Notes under the pieces: generated by a model | Database searches by the model: none | What the model was told of the DNA's origin: nothing | What the model saw: only the letters and a program-made list of their open reading frames with translations | Program-made: the position numbers and the translations under genes | Assembly: GCA_905116865.2 (NCBI GenBank) | Contig: CAJHNH020000558.1 | Location: 1,115,114 to 1,179,113, forward strand | DNA length: 64,000 nucleotides | Origin: Candidula unifasciata | Taxonomy: Eukaryota > Mollusca > Gastropoda > Stylommatophora > Geomitridae | Reading direction: 5' to 3' | Shown here: positions 32,604 to 43,967 of the stretch, piece by piece | Layout of the letters: every line of letters begins with the position of its first letter | Numbering within the stretch: the first letter of the stretch is position 1

Positions 32604-32738
32604 AGAAGAAAAAGAAGAAGAAGAGGAGGAGAAGGAAGAAAAAGAAGAAAAAAGAAAAAGAAGGAGGAGGAGGAGAAGGAGAAAAAGAAGAAGAAGAAGA
32701 AGAAGAAGAGGAATAAAAAAAAAGAAGAAGATGAAGAG
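32393..32738. repeat. (GAA)n array as LINE tail
   Basis: About 345 bases of GAA with AAA and GAG variants towards the 3' side. PolyGlu and polyLys frames here are artefacts. Confidence 0.97.
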
Positions 32739-32739
32739 A

Positions 32740-33025
32740 TCTGGATTTTATGGATTCATCACTATCATAATTGCGGTGGGGGAAAACCGATCATTTTTCT
32801 TCGCATCATGAGATTTCCAACAACATGGCCGTTTCGTGTGCAGACATATCTCAGTGCAATTATAAGAACAATCACGAATATTCTCTCGTGTCTTCCTTTG
32901 TTACTCTTTCCACAAATCTTTCCAATTATATTTATAATTTTCTCTTCTCATAATGTGACCAATAAATTACAACTTCCTCTTTCTAATTCTGTGATAAGTT
33001 TCTTAGCTTCTTAAAAAAAAAAAAA
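32740..33025. other. weak LINE-like trace
   Basis: Text such as CATAATGTGACCAATAAATT resembles a reversed LINE C-terminus region, but I cannot confirm it. Confidence 0.25.
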
Positions 33026-33029
33026 CTGT

Positions 33030-33178
33030 TTCAACCAGGAAATTTTAGGTTCAGCGATTTGCCATTATTTTTTAGACGGTCGACTCTCGATAACAATCAA
33101 AACCAACGCAATGCAGTCTGCTGTCTGATCGCCAGCAGCTGAGATCGAAAGCATTTTTCTAATATCACATCTCTGAGA
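33030..33178 (-). repeat. SINE S2, diverged
   Basis: GACGGTCGACTCTCGATAAC and CAGCAGCTGAGATCGAAAGC are the reverse of the S2 middle and B-box region. Confidence 0.6.
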
Positions 33179-33179
33179 C

Positions 33180-33960
33180 CTGCATGGCTTTTTTTTTTTC
33201 GTCGCTTGATTAATAATTAATGTATAAATTGGCTATGTTCTGTGTGTCGTTGACTTTTTTTGTTTGCACTTAAACCAAACCCGAAGAGTTCCCGTCTTTT
33301 AACATCAACTCTTTCAGTACCAGAAGGTTCTACAGGAGAGACCATAGTGAGGAAATTATCATGACGCACAATCATGAATAATTTAACTTTCCAGTCACAA
33401 TATACAGAGTTTTAGTGACCAATGTCTCTAGTGATTTATTGGCACCTTTCCGTGTTTCCAGACAATAGTGCTATGAGGAGGCACGTGACTCACCACCCAT
33501 GGCTATGCCTAGTGTGACTTGCCAGACCCGCCCGCTTTAAGAAAATGTGTCCACACTTATAGCATTGGATGTCAGGACCGTTGTTGCCAACATTTGTGTT
33601 TAGTCTGTTTCTTCAGACGCTGAGCTCTGTCAATATCTTAGGTATGCTCTGATCAAATGATAAAAGTAAGAGAATGCATTAAACTTTGGATGGGAATCAA
33701 GGTGTGAATTCCTTAACATACTGGGCCTGTGACTTTAAGATTTAAACACACATTGTAAATGTAACAATAGTAGAGGGCAAATTCCTACGCATAAAGGCGC
33801 ATTGAGAATGTGTTGCTAGGCAATATTTTTAATTGAGAACAACAAAGCCATTAAGTTTGCTTTGGTTACCCCTTTCTGCCCCATAACTTCGGCATATGAG
33901 ATTTCCGATTCTTCATGTGCCATATCTGAGCATAGACCTGTGTTTAAACAACGCTTGCTG
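33180..33960. other. unassigned interval
   Basis: No exon or shared repeat recognised. Confidence 0.45.
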
Positions 33961-33964
33961 CCCG

Positions 33965-34165
33965 GCTCTCTAGGGTAGTTGGCTACACCGGACTACGCGG
34001 TGACAGGGTGACGAACTCCTTGTGGTCCGGGTTCACTCCCGGGGGTAGGCAGGAAAGCCACATTTCCTCCCAGATTTACAGTACCTATCATGGAATCAAG
34101 GCCGAAGGGTTGCGATATCCATAGTACCGAGCCAAAGGGTTAACAACTCATGGTTTCTGGATTTA
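33965..34165 (+). repeat. possible tRNA-derived SINE (single copy)
   Basis: GGGTAGTTGGCTACACCGG resembles an A box, and GTGGTCCGGGTTCACTCCCG a B box, 50 bases apart, as in a tRNA. It is followed by a noncoding body and an A-run at 34165-34180, typical of a SINE. Only one copy is in the window. Confidence 0.4.
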
Positions 34166-34311
34166 AAAAAAAAAAAAAACAGCGCTTGCTAACTGGGTAG
34201 GCCACTCGGATTTCAGAGAAGTATATCAATCAACAACGCACGGCGTTGGTACTGGATGAGTTAAGTTGGCGGTATGTCTCGTCAGTCGACCAGTCCTTCT
34301 TAGCAAAATAA

Positions 34312-34332
34312 CCCCCCCCCCCCCCCCCCCCC
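34312..34332. repeat. poly(C) tract
   Basis: About 21 C. Confidence 0.97.
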
Positions 34333-34427
34333 GCCATCCCGCCATCCCAGCCTTGTAGTAACTTGGGACATAATCACAACTGTTTTTGGAGTTAGCTGCC
34401 TGTCTTTCATATAAAGTTGCCGAACCA

Positions 34428-34598
34428 ATCGCAACATTTTTTCTAACGTTTAGTAGTTTGCCTTTGCCTCTGTAGGTAGAAATTAACCCAAGGCGAACTG
34501 CTGCCTAATCGCCTGCAGCAGGGATCGAACCTGGTACCTCGCCAGTACAAAGCGCGTACGCAACGCCTAAACCACAGACGCCAATAACAACAAGTGTA
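34428..34598 (-). repeat. SINE S2 copy
   Basis: GCAGCAGGGATCGAACCTGG (B box reversed) and CGCGTACGCAACGCCTAAACC (A box reversed). Confidence 0.75.
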
Positions 34599-34599
34599 G

Positions 34600-35270
34600 C
34601 AAATAAAATAACACTTCCCTGATGTTAAAGAAAGAAAAATGACGTGATGCATGAAAAATTCAATTGTAGATTGTGAACTGTATGTACATCGATTGCTTTC
34701 ACGCTCGACGGACTATAAAACTTTTCATTTAAAATTCAGTGTGTATGTAGCCCATGGGAAACCTGCATTAGAGAGAGGGGTGCTGTGGTTGTACAAGGAA
34801 GTCGCCTTTACGTAAAGTTAACTTGCGCCGAAAAAAATTTATAAGGATATAACACTGCCGCACATTTATTTCTATTGTGTTTTCTCAGTCAAGGCCCACC
34901 GACTTCACTAAAGGTATCTCAGAAATGATAACAGTTTGCCGCGGATATGTAAGCTTGTCTGTGTGGAACTCTGATTAATGGAAAGAAGAAACTGTAGTGT
35001 GTTTTAATTTTTAAAATTTGTTTTATTTAAGAAATATTATGGTAGTACTTTTATGCTGGAGAAGTTTTTCGGTTTCCTTCATGTTGTTAGTAATAGGGTG
35101 TATCATAAATTTTAGACTACTTGGATAGTTTATAATAAAGGTATTTCCTAGTTACGATAAGCAATTTAGATAGCTCAGTGTTAAAAAAACGATGGCCGTT
35201 TCCTAAAGAGACGGTCACTTTTAGTGCGCACAGAAGAGTTTATGTTTGGGTAGTGTTCGTTGCTTTCGTA
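34600..35270. other. likely promoter side of the 35.28-kb gene
   Basis: AT-rich sequence upstream of the signal-peptide exon; no repeat family recognised and no unambiguous core promoter element. Confidence 0.3.
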
Positions 35271-35275
35271 CAGTC

Positions 35276-35333
35276 ATGGAGTTGGCAGTATTACTTTTGA
35301 CAATCATTTCTATTATATGGATGCAAGTAGCAG
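35276..35333 (+). CDS. signal-peptide first exon
   Basis: ATG at 35276 in a favourable context (ATGG) opens MELAVLLLTIISIIWMQVA, a textbook N-terminal signal sequence: one acidic residue, a Leu/Ile core, small residues at the end. The exon stops after 19 codons plus one base at a strong donor (GCAG|GTGAGT), phase 1. First exons that carry just the signal peptide and end in phase 1 are common in animal secreted and type I membrane proteins. The only matching downstream exon seen is the phase-1 transmembrane exon at 57263; joining them gives VAGAEALTNNSD at the junction. Extracellular exons in between are possible but not recognised. Confidence 0.5.
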
Positions 35334-35369
35334 GTGAGTAGATTATTAGTAAAAGTGTTTTTGTTGTGT

Positions 35370-35482
35370 AAGAATAAGTTAGTTGCCTATCCTTTACAGG
35401 ACGTTTCAGAACCAAACCCAGTTGGGGGGGGGGGGGGGGGGGGGGGGGGGTGTGCTATAGTGGTTTTTCTAGGCAAATTTTA
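35370..35482 (-). repeat. SINE S2 3' end with poly(G) expansion
   Basis: AGTTGCCTATCCTTTACAGGACG is the reversed S2 3' end; a run of G at 35425-35450 replaces part of the body. Confidence 0.65.
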
Positions 35483-35499
35483 CGTTCTCCTCCTCCTTC

Positions 35500-35992
35500 T
35501 TTGCGTTCGGTTTCGTATGCTCAGGTCAGACGATCAGGTGGGTTGCCTCTATCAACTCGCATGTCAACAGGAGATGCTTCATGGTTCGCCATTGCCTGCA
35601 CTTTGCTCTTGAGGCCAGGTGTCTTTTTGAAGTTGCATGTAGAGTGGGCAGGTCTGCAGAATGAGCGCAGGTGTTTGTGGTCCTGTTGGACAGGCACACT
35701 GTGGGGACTATACAATCTTTATTTTATACATATTGTAGTTGAGCCTGCAGTGTCCTGTTCGTAGACCGAAAATGTGTATATGTTGCTTTCTGTTGAGTCT
35801 GCTGATGGGGTCTTGTGGATGTTTGCTGTTAGTTTGTTCTCTCCACAATTCCTTGTATTTTCCTTTTATAAGTGTACTGATTTATAGTAATCACAATGAA
35901 TGGGTGTGTTATTTCTCCTTTGTTCCATTTTTTGCAAGTCTGTCTGCTAACTCATTTTCTGGTGTGCCGCAGTGAGCCGGGATCTACTAGAG
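35500..35992 (-). mobile_element. LINE 3' end with RNase H tail (second RNase H family)
   Basis: On the minus strand AHCGTPENELADRLAKNGT is the last RNase H motif (Asp in ADRL), followed by GLRTGHCRLNYNMYKI and a Cys-poor finger region ending QQDHKHLRSFCRP. This order is typical of jockey-like LINE C-termini and differs from L-RNH. Stops make it dead. Confidence 0.6.
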
Positions 35993-36014
35993 AACGATTT
36001 GATTGTTTTCTGCG

Positions 36015-36168
36015 AGTCTGTTTAACGTTCAGTAGTTTGCCACTGCATAATAAACGGTCAACTCTCGGTAGTGCTGTCGAAACCAACGCAAGACAAATCG
36101 TGCCTAGCTGGGATCAAACCCAGCACTCCGGCATTCCGCAGTGCGTTTGCAACGCCAAAACAACATAA
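36015..36168 (-). repeat. SINE S2 copy
   Basis: AGCTGGGATCAAACCCAGCA and GTGCGTTTGCAACGCC are the reversed head. Confidence 0.75.
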
Positions 36169-36318
36169 CATTTTTAGTATATTACCAGCTTGTGTTAGTA
36201 TGTCGTCGTTGATAGCTGTATTTAGCCACCTATGATGCTTCTATATATACAAAAACACAGAACTTCAGTTAATCAGATGGCATCTTCACAATGAATGTTA
36301 ACTCTACTGAAACACCAA

Positions 36319-36320
<2 letters not shown>

Positions 36321-36403
<83 letters not shown>

Positions 36404-36412
36404 TCTCTCTCG
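36321..36412. repeat. (TC)n microsatellite
   Basis: About 45 dinucleotides with a short (TATC) stretch. Confidence 0.97.
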
Positions 36413-36414
36413 TG

Positions 36415-37450
36415 TGTCTCACCCTCTCAGGAACTCTCACTGTGCTGATCTTAATCGTATGGGATGTGTGTTTTTATCATTACCTTAGGCAGTAGAATTT
36501 AAAATGAAAAGCTTGAGGAGGTCAGGGCTTTTGTAATACCTGTTTGGTCTCAACACACATGGTATACATTCTTGCTTGTAATTGTTTCCTCTTCCGTTTA
36601 TATCATATGCTGATGAAGACTTTCAAGCCGCAACGTTCATTGTCTTTCGTTACGGTAATAACTGACTAGTCCTAGTTTTCCTGTGCACACAAACTAGAAA
36701 AATGCATATTGAATTGTTACGAAAATCTAGGACAGGAATCTCTGAGATAGGAAAAACTTGTGTGTTCAAGCGTCTTTCTCCTTCCGCCCCTCCCTCCTCG
36801 TCTTTTCCCCTTACTGTATTCTTTATTCTTAGCCGTTACTTTCCATTGGAAATGTGTATAGTTTTTGTTTTGTGAATATTATTATCAAACCTACAATGTC
36901 TGCTGCTCCTATCTATTTGCTCTACCTGTATATGAACAGTCATTCACAAGTCTATAAAGATAGAAACTGTTCATCTCATCCCGTTATTTCGTCACATAAA
37001 ATATGTTAAGTTTAAACATTTCTTGTCCCCAAAGGTCAAATCAACCATGTGTATACATTTACCTTTAATTTGCATTATCATTGTCTTCGTAGCTCGTCAC
37101 TGTCACATCCGACAATACCGATGACACTGACAAACTGAGCCTGCTGGTTATTCTAACGTACCCAAGTTACGTTTGAGACCATTTTAGTGCAAGTTATTTA
37201 CCCCTATAACAAACGTTTACAATCCAGATGGTAACTTTGCCTAGCTTCAACCTGAGTCCTATTTACTTAAGTTTTGCCTCAGTGGAAATCAATTTACTTG
37301 AGCAGACAACAACAATGGAATGTGAAGTGATAAGACTCTTATCTCAGGAGCGAATGTAGGACATGCATAGATCTTAATGCGGGTGCTAAAAAAAAAACCC
37401 GGCCTTTTGGGGCGTGGTTAGTGTGGCGTCAATTAAAGTTATGGTAATGT
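36415..37450. other. unassigned interval
   Basis: No exon, LINE or SINE recognised. Confidence 0.45.
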
Positions 37451-37454
37451 AAAT

Positions 37455-37710
37455 CAGGTAGTCGCCGTAGTGTAGCGGCTAGACGCTCGCCTGCGGATCA
37501 GGTGGCCGTGGGATCGGGTCCTGACGAAGCCAGACTTTTTTTCAGAAATGACGTTGGCTCCCAGGTCTACCGAGCCTTGAGTGGGTACTAGGTTCAAGCC
37601 CTGGGAAGTAGAGGCGGCCGGCGTTATGCTGACCACATCACCCACCAAGTGCCGATTGGTCTATATGCTCAATACGCCTGAAGGAGTGGAAAAGGTACTT
37701 TTGATTTTTA
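37455..37710 (+). repeat. SINE family S1, full-length
   Basis: Head CGCCGTAGTGTAGCGGCTAG, B-box region GTGGGATCGGGTCC, body TTGGCTCCCAGGTCTACCGAG, end CTCAATACGCCTGAAGGAGTG. This is the best reference copy of S1. Confidence 0.85.
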
Positions 37711-37737
37711 CTTCACTTAATGTGAATCGTACAAACG

Positions 37738-38425
37738 TGTCATGGGCGGTAATGTTAATGTGAAACTCAATGACTGGTAATGTTAATGTGAAACTCAATG
37801 ACTGGCAATGTTAATGTGAAACTCAACGACTGGTAATGTAATGTGAAACTCAATGACTGGTAATGTTAATGTGAAACTCAATGACTGGTAATGTTATTGT
37901 GAAGCTCAATATCCGGTAATGTTAATGTGAAACTCAATGACTGGTAATGTTAATGTGAAACTCAATGACTGGCAATGTTAATGTGAAACTCAATGACTGG
38001 TAATGTTAATGCGAAACTCAATGACTGGTAATGTTAATGTGAAACTCAATGACTGGTAATGTTAATGTGAAACTCAATGACTGATAATGTTAATGTGAGG
38101 CTTAATTACTTGTAATGTTAATGTGAAACTCAACGACTGGTAATTTTAATGTGAAACTCAATGACTGGCAATGTAAATTTGAAACTCAATGACTGGTAAT
38201 GTTAATGTGAAATCAACGACCGGTAATGTTAATGGGGAAACTCATCGACTGGTAATGTAAATGTGAAACTCATTGACTGGAAATGTAATGTGAAACCCAC
38301 CGATTGGTAATGTTAATGTGAAATCAACGACTTGTAATGGTTATGTGAAATCAACGACTATTAATTTTAATTTGAGGCTCAATTGCAGGTGATTTTAATG
38401 TGTCACTTAACGACTTGGAATATTA
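37738..38425. repeat. 28-bp minisatellite next to a SINE
   Basis: About 24 units of TAATGTTAATGTGAAACTCA plus ATGACTGG, more diverged at the 3' end. It starts about 30 bases after the S1 copy. A stray unit lies at 39021-39050. Confidence 0.95.
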
Positions 38426-38439
38426 ATGTGAGGCTCAAT

Positions 38440-39020
38440 GGTGTGTGCTCTGTTCTTGCTGGTATACACAACCTCAATATTCTGTATAACCTCCAGCTGT
38501 GCTTTCAGTATGTCTGTGTCACAGGGTTCTCTGAAGTAGTCTTGACACATGTCCAAGTCATCTGATCTGTTGTCTCTTGATGTAGTTTAGTACTTCTCTC
38601 CTAATATCGGCATTCATATTCCTGTTTCTTCTAGTTACATTTAGAATTCGCCGTAGCCATTTAATTGCTATTGTTTAATTTTTTTAAAAATATTTTGTTT
38701 TGTTTGTTATGTTTCTTTCGCCGATAATATCCACGTTTTTTTTTACCACTGTGTTCTATTTTTGCTTTTTTTTTTTTTTTTCATTTGATAATATGCTGCC
38801 CCCTAGTTACTTGTAATCTTTCACTTGTATGATTTTTTCCCCAAGTATATCTTATAGGTTGTTCTGTTCTTGCAATGGTCACAGCTTTTGTTGCTTTCAG
38901 AGGCAATTTCTTTGTTTTATGATTTTGCTGCCATGTTCAGATAATCTCCGTATCTCTGCTGTTCTTACCCTGTAATTGCCACGAGCAATGATGACTTGGT
39001 CTTCTGCGAAAAAAGCCTGA
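38440..39020 (-). mobile_element. LINE reverse transcriptase fragment
   Basis: The minus strand starts FAEDQVIIARG, a degenerate form of the (Y/F)ADD active-site motif of reverse transcriptases, then (with frameshifts) fragments of the thumb region such as KRQQIRSDLDMCQ. It is the only piece in the window that shows the polymerase active-site region; the second Asp is replaced by Gln context. Confidence 0.6.
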
Positions 39021-39054
39021 TGGTAATATTAATGTAACATTGAATGGCAGATCA

Positions 39055-39245
39055 AGTTTAAGGTCCCTTTTCCCGTCTTTAGGCGTATTGTGAATATAAG
39101 GCTAGACCTATATTTTTATAGATCAATCGGCACTTGGTGGGTGATGTGGTCAGCGTCACACCGGCCGCCTTTACTTCCAAGGACTGCACCTGGTACCCAC
39201 TGGGGCGCTCAAGCCCTAATAAATTTTCTAAGACCTGGGCGCCTT
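39055..39245 (-). repeat. SINE S1, 3' part
   Basis: CGTCTTTAGGCGTATTGTGA and GGTGGGTGATGTGGTCAGC; ends just before the large element. Confidence 0.8.
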
Positions 39246-39287
39246 GGCCTTAAGTCTTGTTAGGTGCATATTAATAATAATTAGAAT

Positions 39288-39510
39288 CAAGGCTGTATCG
39301 AATAGTGATTTTCACTATTCGGTCGAATACGAATATCGGGACCAACTATTCGGCCGAATACGAATACGAATAGTGTTTGGTGTATAAAATAAATCTAAAA
39401 AACGCACATTTATAATGTCAAATGTACGCTGTACTTTTGCTTCACAGAAAGTAGAACAGAATGGTCATCTTCTTCTTTAGCATTCTGAGCCCTTGAGGTT
39501 TACTGCTACT
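39288..39510. repeat. ATTCGG-rich left end, copy A
   Basis: Clusters of ATTCGG and CGAATA, then TAATGTCAAATGTACGCTG, then the inverted LINE tail AGCATTCTGAGCCCTTGAGG. About 220 bases shared with copy B at 43968. Confidence 0.85.
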
Positions 39511-40019
39511 CAACCATAAGTGCAGGCAAGCACAAAATCGGTGTACTTTGCTCGTGCTTCCTGCATTTAGATATAGCCCTACTTGTGTGATTTCTGACGT
39601 ACCGCGATCGAAACCCACTGCTGGCCGCGTGGATGGCTATCCTCAGAATAACGGGCACATATTATGGCGGCCAAAAACCCACCCTAACAGGGCCTCAGTC
39701 ACATGTAAAATGCGCACTTCCGGCTACTTAAATTGCGGACTTCCAGCGAGATTATCTCGTAGCGTGGAGCGGGGCTAAACTAGATGGTTGGGACTCTTCT
39801 GCGTAGCGGCGTGGGAGATACTTTCGGCGGTGGCTGCAGAAGTTCGGAATTTACATGTGGCTCAGGCCCTGTTATGTTTTTTTTTTTTTTTTTGGGCCGC
39901 CATAATATGTGTGTCTATCTGGCCGGCTAGGTCGTGTCCTCTCATTGTGCAGGTTTGGATGTGTCATCTCCTTCTGTGTCTTTGAGTCTTGAGCCCCACT
40001 GAACTGGGGCGAGTCGTGC

Positions 40020-41062
40020 TCACTACATGAAGACTGGTGAACCGGCAATGAACTAGGGCGAGCAGTCCTCACTAAAGAAGGCTGGTGCACAAACATCGAA
40101 CTGGAGCAAGCAGTACTCACTACAAGAAGACTGGTAAACCTACATCGAACTAGCGGTCGCATTGTTTACTACAAGAAGGCTGGTAAACCAGCAATGAACT
40201 GGGGCGAGCAGGGCTCCCTACAAGAATACTAGTGAACAGGCAATGAACTGGGGCGAGCCCTGCTCACTACAAGAAGACTGGCGAACGAACATCGAACTGG
40301 AGCGAGCAGTGCTCACTACAAGAAGACAGGTGAACGAACATCGAACTGGAGCGAGCAGTGCTCACTACAAGAAGACTGGTAAACGAACATCGAACTGGAG
40401 CGAGCAGTGCTCACTACAAGAAGACAGGTGAACGAACATCGAACTGGAGTGAACAGTGCTCACTACAAGAAGACTGGTGAACGAGCAATGAACTGGGGCA
40501 AGCAGTGCTCACTACAAGAAGACTGGCAAACTAACATCGAACTGGAGCGAGCAGTGCTCACTACAAGAAGACTGGTGAACCAGCAATAAACTAGGGCGAG
40601 CAGTGCTCACTACAGGAAGACTGGTAAACCAGCAATGAACTAGGGCGAGCAGTGCTCAATACCCGAGGACTAGTAAACGACATCGAACTAGAGAGAGCAG
40701 TACTCACTACAAGAAGGCTGGTGAACGAATATCGAACTAGAAAGAGCAGTACTCACTACAAGTTGGCATGTGAACGAACATCGAACTGGAGCGAGCAGTG
40801 CTTACTACAAGAAGACTGGCGAAACGGCAATGAACTGGGGCGAGCAATGCTCACTAAAAGAATAATGGTGAACTACATCGAACTTAGGCGAGCAGTATTG
40901 ACTACAAAAAGGCTAGTGAACGAACATTGAACTGGGGCGAGCCGTGCTTTTTACAAGAATAATAGTAAACGAACATCGAAATGGAGCGAGCCGTGCTTAT
41001 TACAAGAATAATAGTGAACGAACATCGAACTGGAGCGAGCAGGGCTCACTACAAGAAGGCAA
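40020..41062. repeat. 49-bp minisatellite, about 21 units
   Basis: Units contain ACATCGAACTGGAGCGAGCA and GTGCTCACTACAAGAAGACT. Central units are nearly identical, edge units vary in length. Short ATG frames over it are artefacts. Confidence 0.97.
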
Positions 41063-41182
41063 CCTAACAGAAATAAACACCAGCTTGTACAATGCATTGG
41101 GAAAAAAAGCGCATAAACGATCCTTACATCTTCCCCCCTCCCCACCCTAAACCAACACCTAGCTGAGGTAAATGGTCAAAGA

Positions 41183-41183
<1 letters not shown>

Positions 41184-41213
<30 letters not shown>

Positions 41214-41571
41214 AAGAAGAAGAAGAAGAAGAAGAAGAAGAAGAAGAAGAAGAAGAAGAAGAAGAAGAAGAAGAAGAAGAAGAAGAAGAAGAAGGAGGAG
41301 GAGGAGGAGGAGGAGGAGGAGGAGGAGGAGAAGAGAAGAAGAAGAAGAAGAAGAAGAAGAAGAAGAAGAAGAAGAAGAAGAAGAAGAAGAAGAAGAAGAA
41401 GAAGAAGAAGAAGAAGAAGAAGAAGAAGAAGAAGAAGAAGAAGAAGAAGAAGAAGAAGAAGAAGAAGAAGAAGAAGAAGAAGAAGGAGGAGGAGGAGGAG
41501 GAGGAGGAGGAGGAGGAGGATGAGAAGAAGAAGAAGAAGAAGAAGAAGAAGAAGAAGAAGAAGAAGAAAAT
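41184..41571. repeat. (GAA)n/(GGA)n array
   Basis: About 390 bases with two GGA-rich blocks (41292-41332 and 41485-41522), implying a duplication of a GAA-GGA segment within the array. Confidence 0.97.
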
Positions 41572-41639
41572 CGTTGCTACGGAAAGTATCTTATTTAATA
41601 TACATGTTGTCCTTGTAAAGATTGAACAGCCTTAAATAA

Positions 41640-42092
41640 AAATTTATTGTTTAGCACCAGCAAGGAGATACAAATTAGAATTTTAAGAGCATGCATCTTC
41701 CCTGTGACTACATACAGATGTGAGTCGTGGACTATCTCTCGGTCCTTAAGAAAGATTATAGGGGCTTTTGAGCTGAAATGCTATAGACAAATTCTCAGAA
41801 TATCTTGGACAAAGAAGATGAGAAATATTGACATCTTAAAAGATCTGAACATCAAGGAAAATTGGCTAATAAACAGCATCCTGTTATGGAAGCTGAAGTA
41901 TTTTGGTCATATCAAGGCATGGTACCAGGAAGGAGGGGCAGGGGCCGACCGACACGAAGATGGGCACACGATATAAGTGACTCATTGAGTGTGAAAGTGC
42001 GTGAGGCTGGAGAATTGGCGAGAGACCGAGTTTCTTTCAGGCAGACTGTGATTAAAGCGACGTTCTGCAAAGGACCTGCTACATGATGATGA
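41640..42092 (+). mobile_element. LINE ORF2 C-terminus
   Basis: Frame reads RILRACIFPVTTYRCESWTI, GAFELKCYRQILRISWT, NWLINSILLWKLKYFGH, then after a +1 shift GRRGRGRPTRRWAHDI and SVKVREAGELARDR, ending CKGPAT then ATGATGATG. A classic LINE C-terminus with one frameshift near 41925. Confidence 0.85.
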
Positions 42093-42316
42093 TGATATTG
42101 TCCTTGTAGAAGTTTCAGCTCAGGCTATCTTTCAGCGCATTGTCGAAGAATGGGAATATTATTACACAACTAAATTTTAACGCATTCTTTTAATTATAAG
42201 GCTGAATCTAATTGGTTGTAATATAATTTCTTTGTGTGTTTTGAAAATTAAGCAATTGTTGCTTGATTTTCATCTGTTACGTTACACTGAGAAATGTACC
42301 AACAGTTGATCAGACT

Positions 42317-42317
<1 letters not shown>

Positions 42318-42386
<69 letters not shown>

Positions 42387-42500
42387 CTCTCTCTGTTTCT
42401 GTCTCTCCTTTTCTATCTCTCTCCTTTCTCTCTCTCTCTGTCTCTCTCCTTTATCTCTCTTTCTCTCTCTCTCCTTTCCCTCTCTCTCTGTCTCTCTCTC
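42318..42500. repeat. (CT)n microsatellite
   Basis: A pure (TC) block to 42382, then degenerate CT with TTTC steps. Confidence 0.95.
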
Positions 42501-42877
42501 ACACTACTGCTGCTGTTTGTTTTGTTTTTGTTTTCATTCAATGCTTCCCAGCTGCGTTCATTTTGGGAAACACTGGTTTATTCCAACTACTCTTCTACGA
42601 TCTCTATATACACGTTACACACTCCAGTTGAGTGTTTGCTTACTCCATATCGAGCTATTACTTCCATAAAACTTGCCTATCGACTCTTCGAATGCTTTTT
42701 TTCCTGGACTAGGAATGCCACACACAGACAAAAGTTCTTATGGATTTGTTGTTCTTTTCAAAAAACTTTTTGAGTATATGTACAGCCAACTGCAGTTTCA
42801 TCAGTGGCCTAAGACTTGATTATATTATTTTGCGCATAATGCCAGTCAATGAGAACAGTTTGTTGTAACCATGTTGA

Positions 42878-43790
42878 TATGGTGTAGCGGGGAGCCACTA
42901 GGTTTTAGCAGGGAGCCACTAGGGTGTAGCAGGGAGCCACTAGGGTGTAGAAAGGAGCCACTAGGGTGTAGCAGGGAGCCACTAGGGTGTAGAAGGGAGT
43001 CACTAGGTTGTAGCAGGGAGCCACTAGGGTGTAGCGGGGTACCACTAGGGTGTAGCGGGGAGCCACTAGGGTGTAGCGGGGAGCCACTAGGGTGTAGCGG
43101 GGAGCCACTAGGGTGTAGCGGGGAGCCACTATAGTGTAGCAGGGAGCCACTATAGTGTAGCAGGGAGCCACTAGGTTGTAGCAGGGAGCCACTAGATTGT
43201 AGCAGGGAGCCACTAGGGTGTAGCAGGGAGCCACTAGGGTGTAGCAGGGAGCCACTAGGGTGTAGCGGGGAGCCACTAGGGTGTAGCGGGGAGCCACTAG
43301 GGTGTAGCGGGGAGCCACTAGGTTGTAGCGGGGAGCCACTAGGTTGTAGCGGGGAGCCACTAGGTGTAGCGGGGGACACACTAGGGTTGTAGCAGGGAGC
43401 CACTAGGGTATAGCGGGGAGCCACTAGGGTGTAGCGGGGAGCCACTAGGGTGTAGCGGGGAGCCACTAGGGTGTAGCGGGGAGCCACTAGGGTGTAGCGG
43501 GGAGCCACTATAGTGTAGTGGGGAGCCACTAGGTTGTAGCAGGGAGCCCTAGGGTGTAGCGGGAGCCACTAGGGTGTTCCTAGATAGCCACTAGGGTGTA
43601 GCAGGGAGCCACTAGGGTGTAGCGGGGAGCCACTAGGGTATAGCGGGGAGCCACTAGTGTGTAGCGGGGAGCCACTAGTGTGTAGCGGGGAGCCACTAGG
43701 GTGTAGCGGGGAGCCACTAGGGTTTAGCGGGGAGCCACTAGGGTGTAGTGGGGTGCCACTAGGTTGTAGCAGGGAGCCACTAGGGTGTAG
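42878..43790. repeat. 21-bp minisatellite joined to a SINE head
   Basis: About 43 units of GAGCCACTAGGGTGTAGCGG. As 21 is a multiple of 3, two minus-strand frames stay open for up to 227 codons, giving heptads YTLVAPR or PSGSPLH. The last unit passes without a break into the S1 head (GGGTGTAGCTGCTAGACGC). Confidence 0.97.
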
Positions 43791-43920
43791 CTGCTAGACG
43801 CTGGCCTGCGAATCCGAAGGTCGTGGGTTCAGGTCCTGGTTGAGTCAGCTTTTTGTTTTCTTCCAAAAATTGACCCTGGCTCCCATTTCGATCCAAACTT
43901 GAGCTGTTTAGATTGCCTCC
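43785..43920 (+). repeat. SINE S1, 5' half
   Basis: TAGCTGCTAGACGCTGGCC and B-box-like GTGGGTTCAGGTCCTGG, then TTGACCCTGGCTCCC; the 3' half is missing. Confidence 0.8.
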
Positions 43921-43967
43921 CTAAACATCTACACACAAGGTAGCTGAACAGCTATAGTCCTGGAAAC

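Noticed and set aside
32383..32811. Long open frames of Glu, Lys or Arg over GAA arrays (also at 3963, 6066, 41172, 57633)
   Set aside because: They are open only because the triplet repeat has no stop in those frames; all frames of the same strand are open together.
37738..38425. CRISPR-like array (28-bp repeats)
   Set aside because: The repeats are contiguous with no unique spacers, and the genome is eukaryotic.
42846..43529. 227-codon frame with PSGSPLH or YTLVAPR heptads
   Set aside because: The 21-bp unit keeps two frames open at once; no signal peptide, no splice sites, and the array continues into a SINE.
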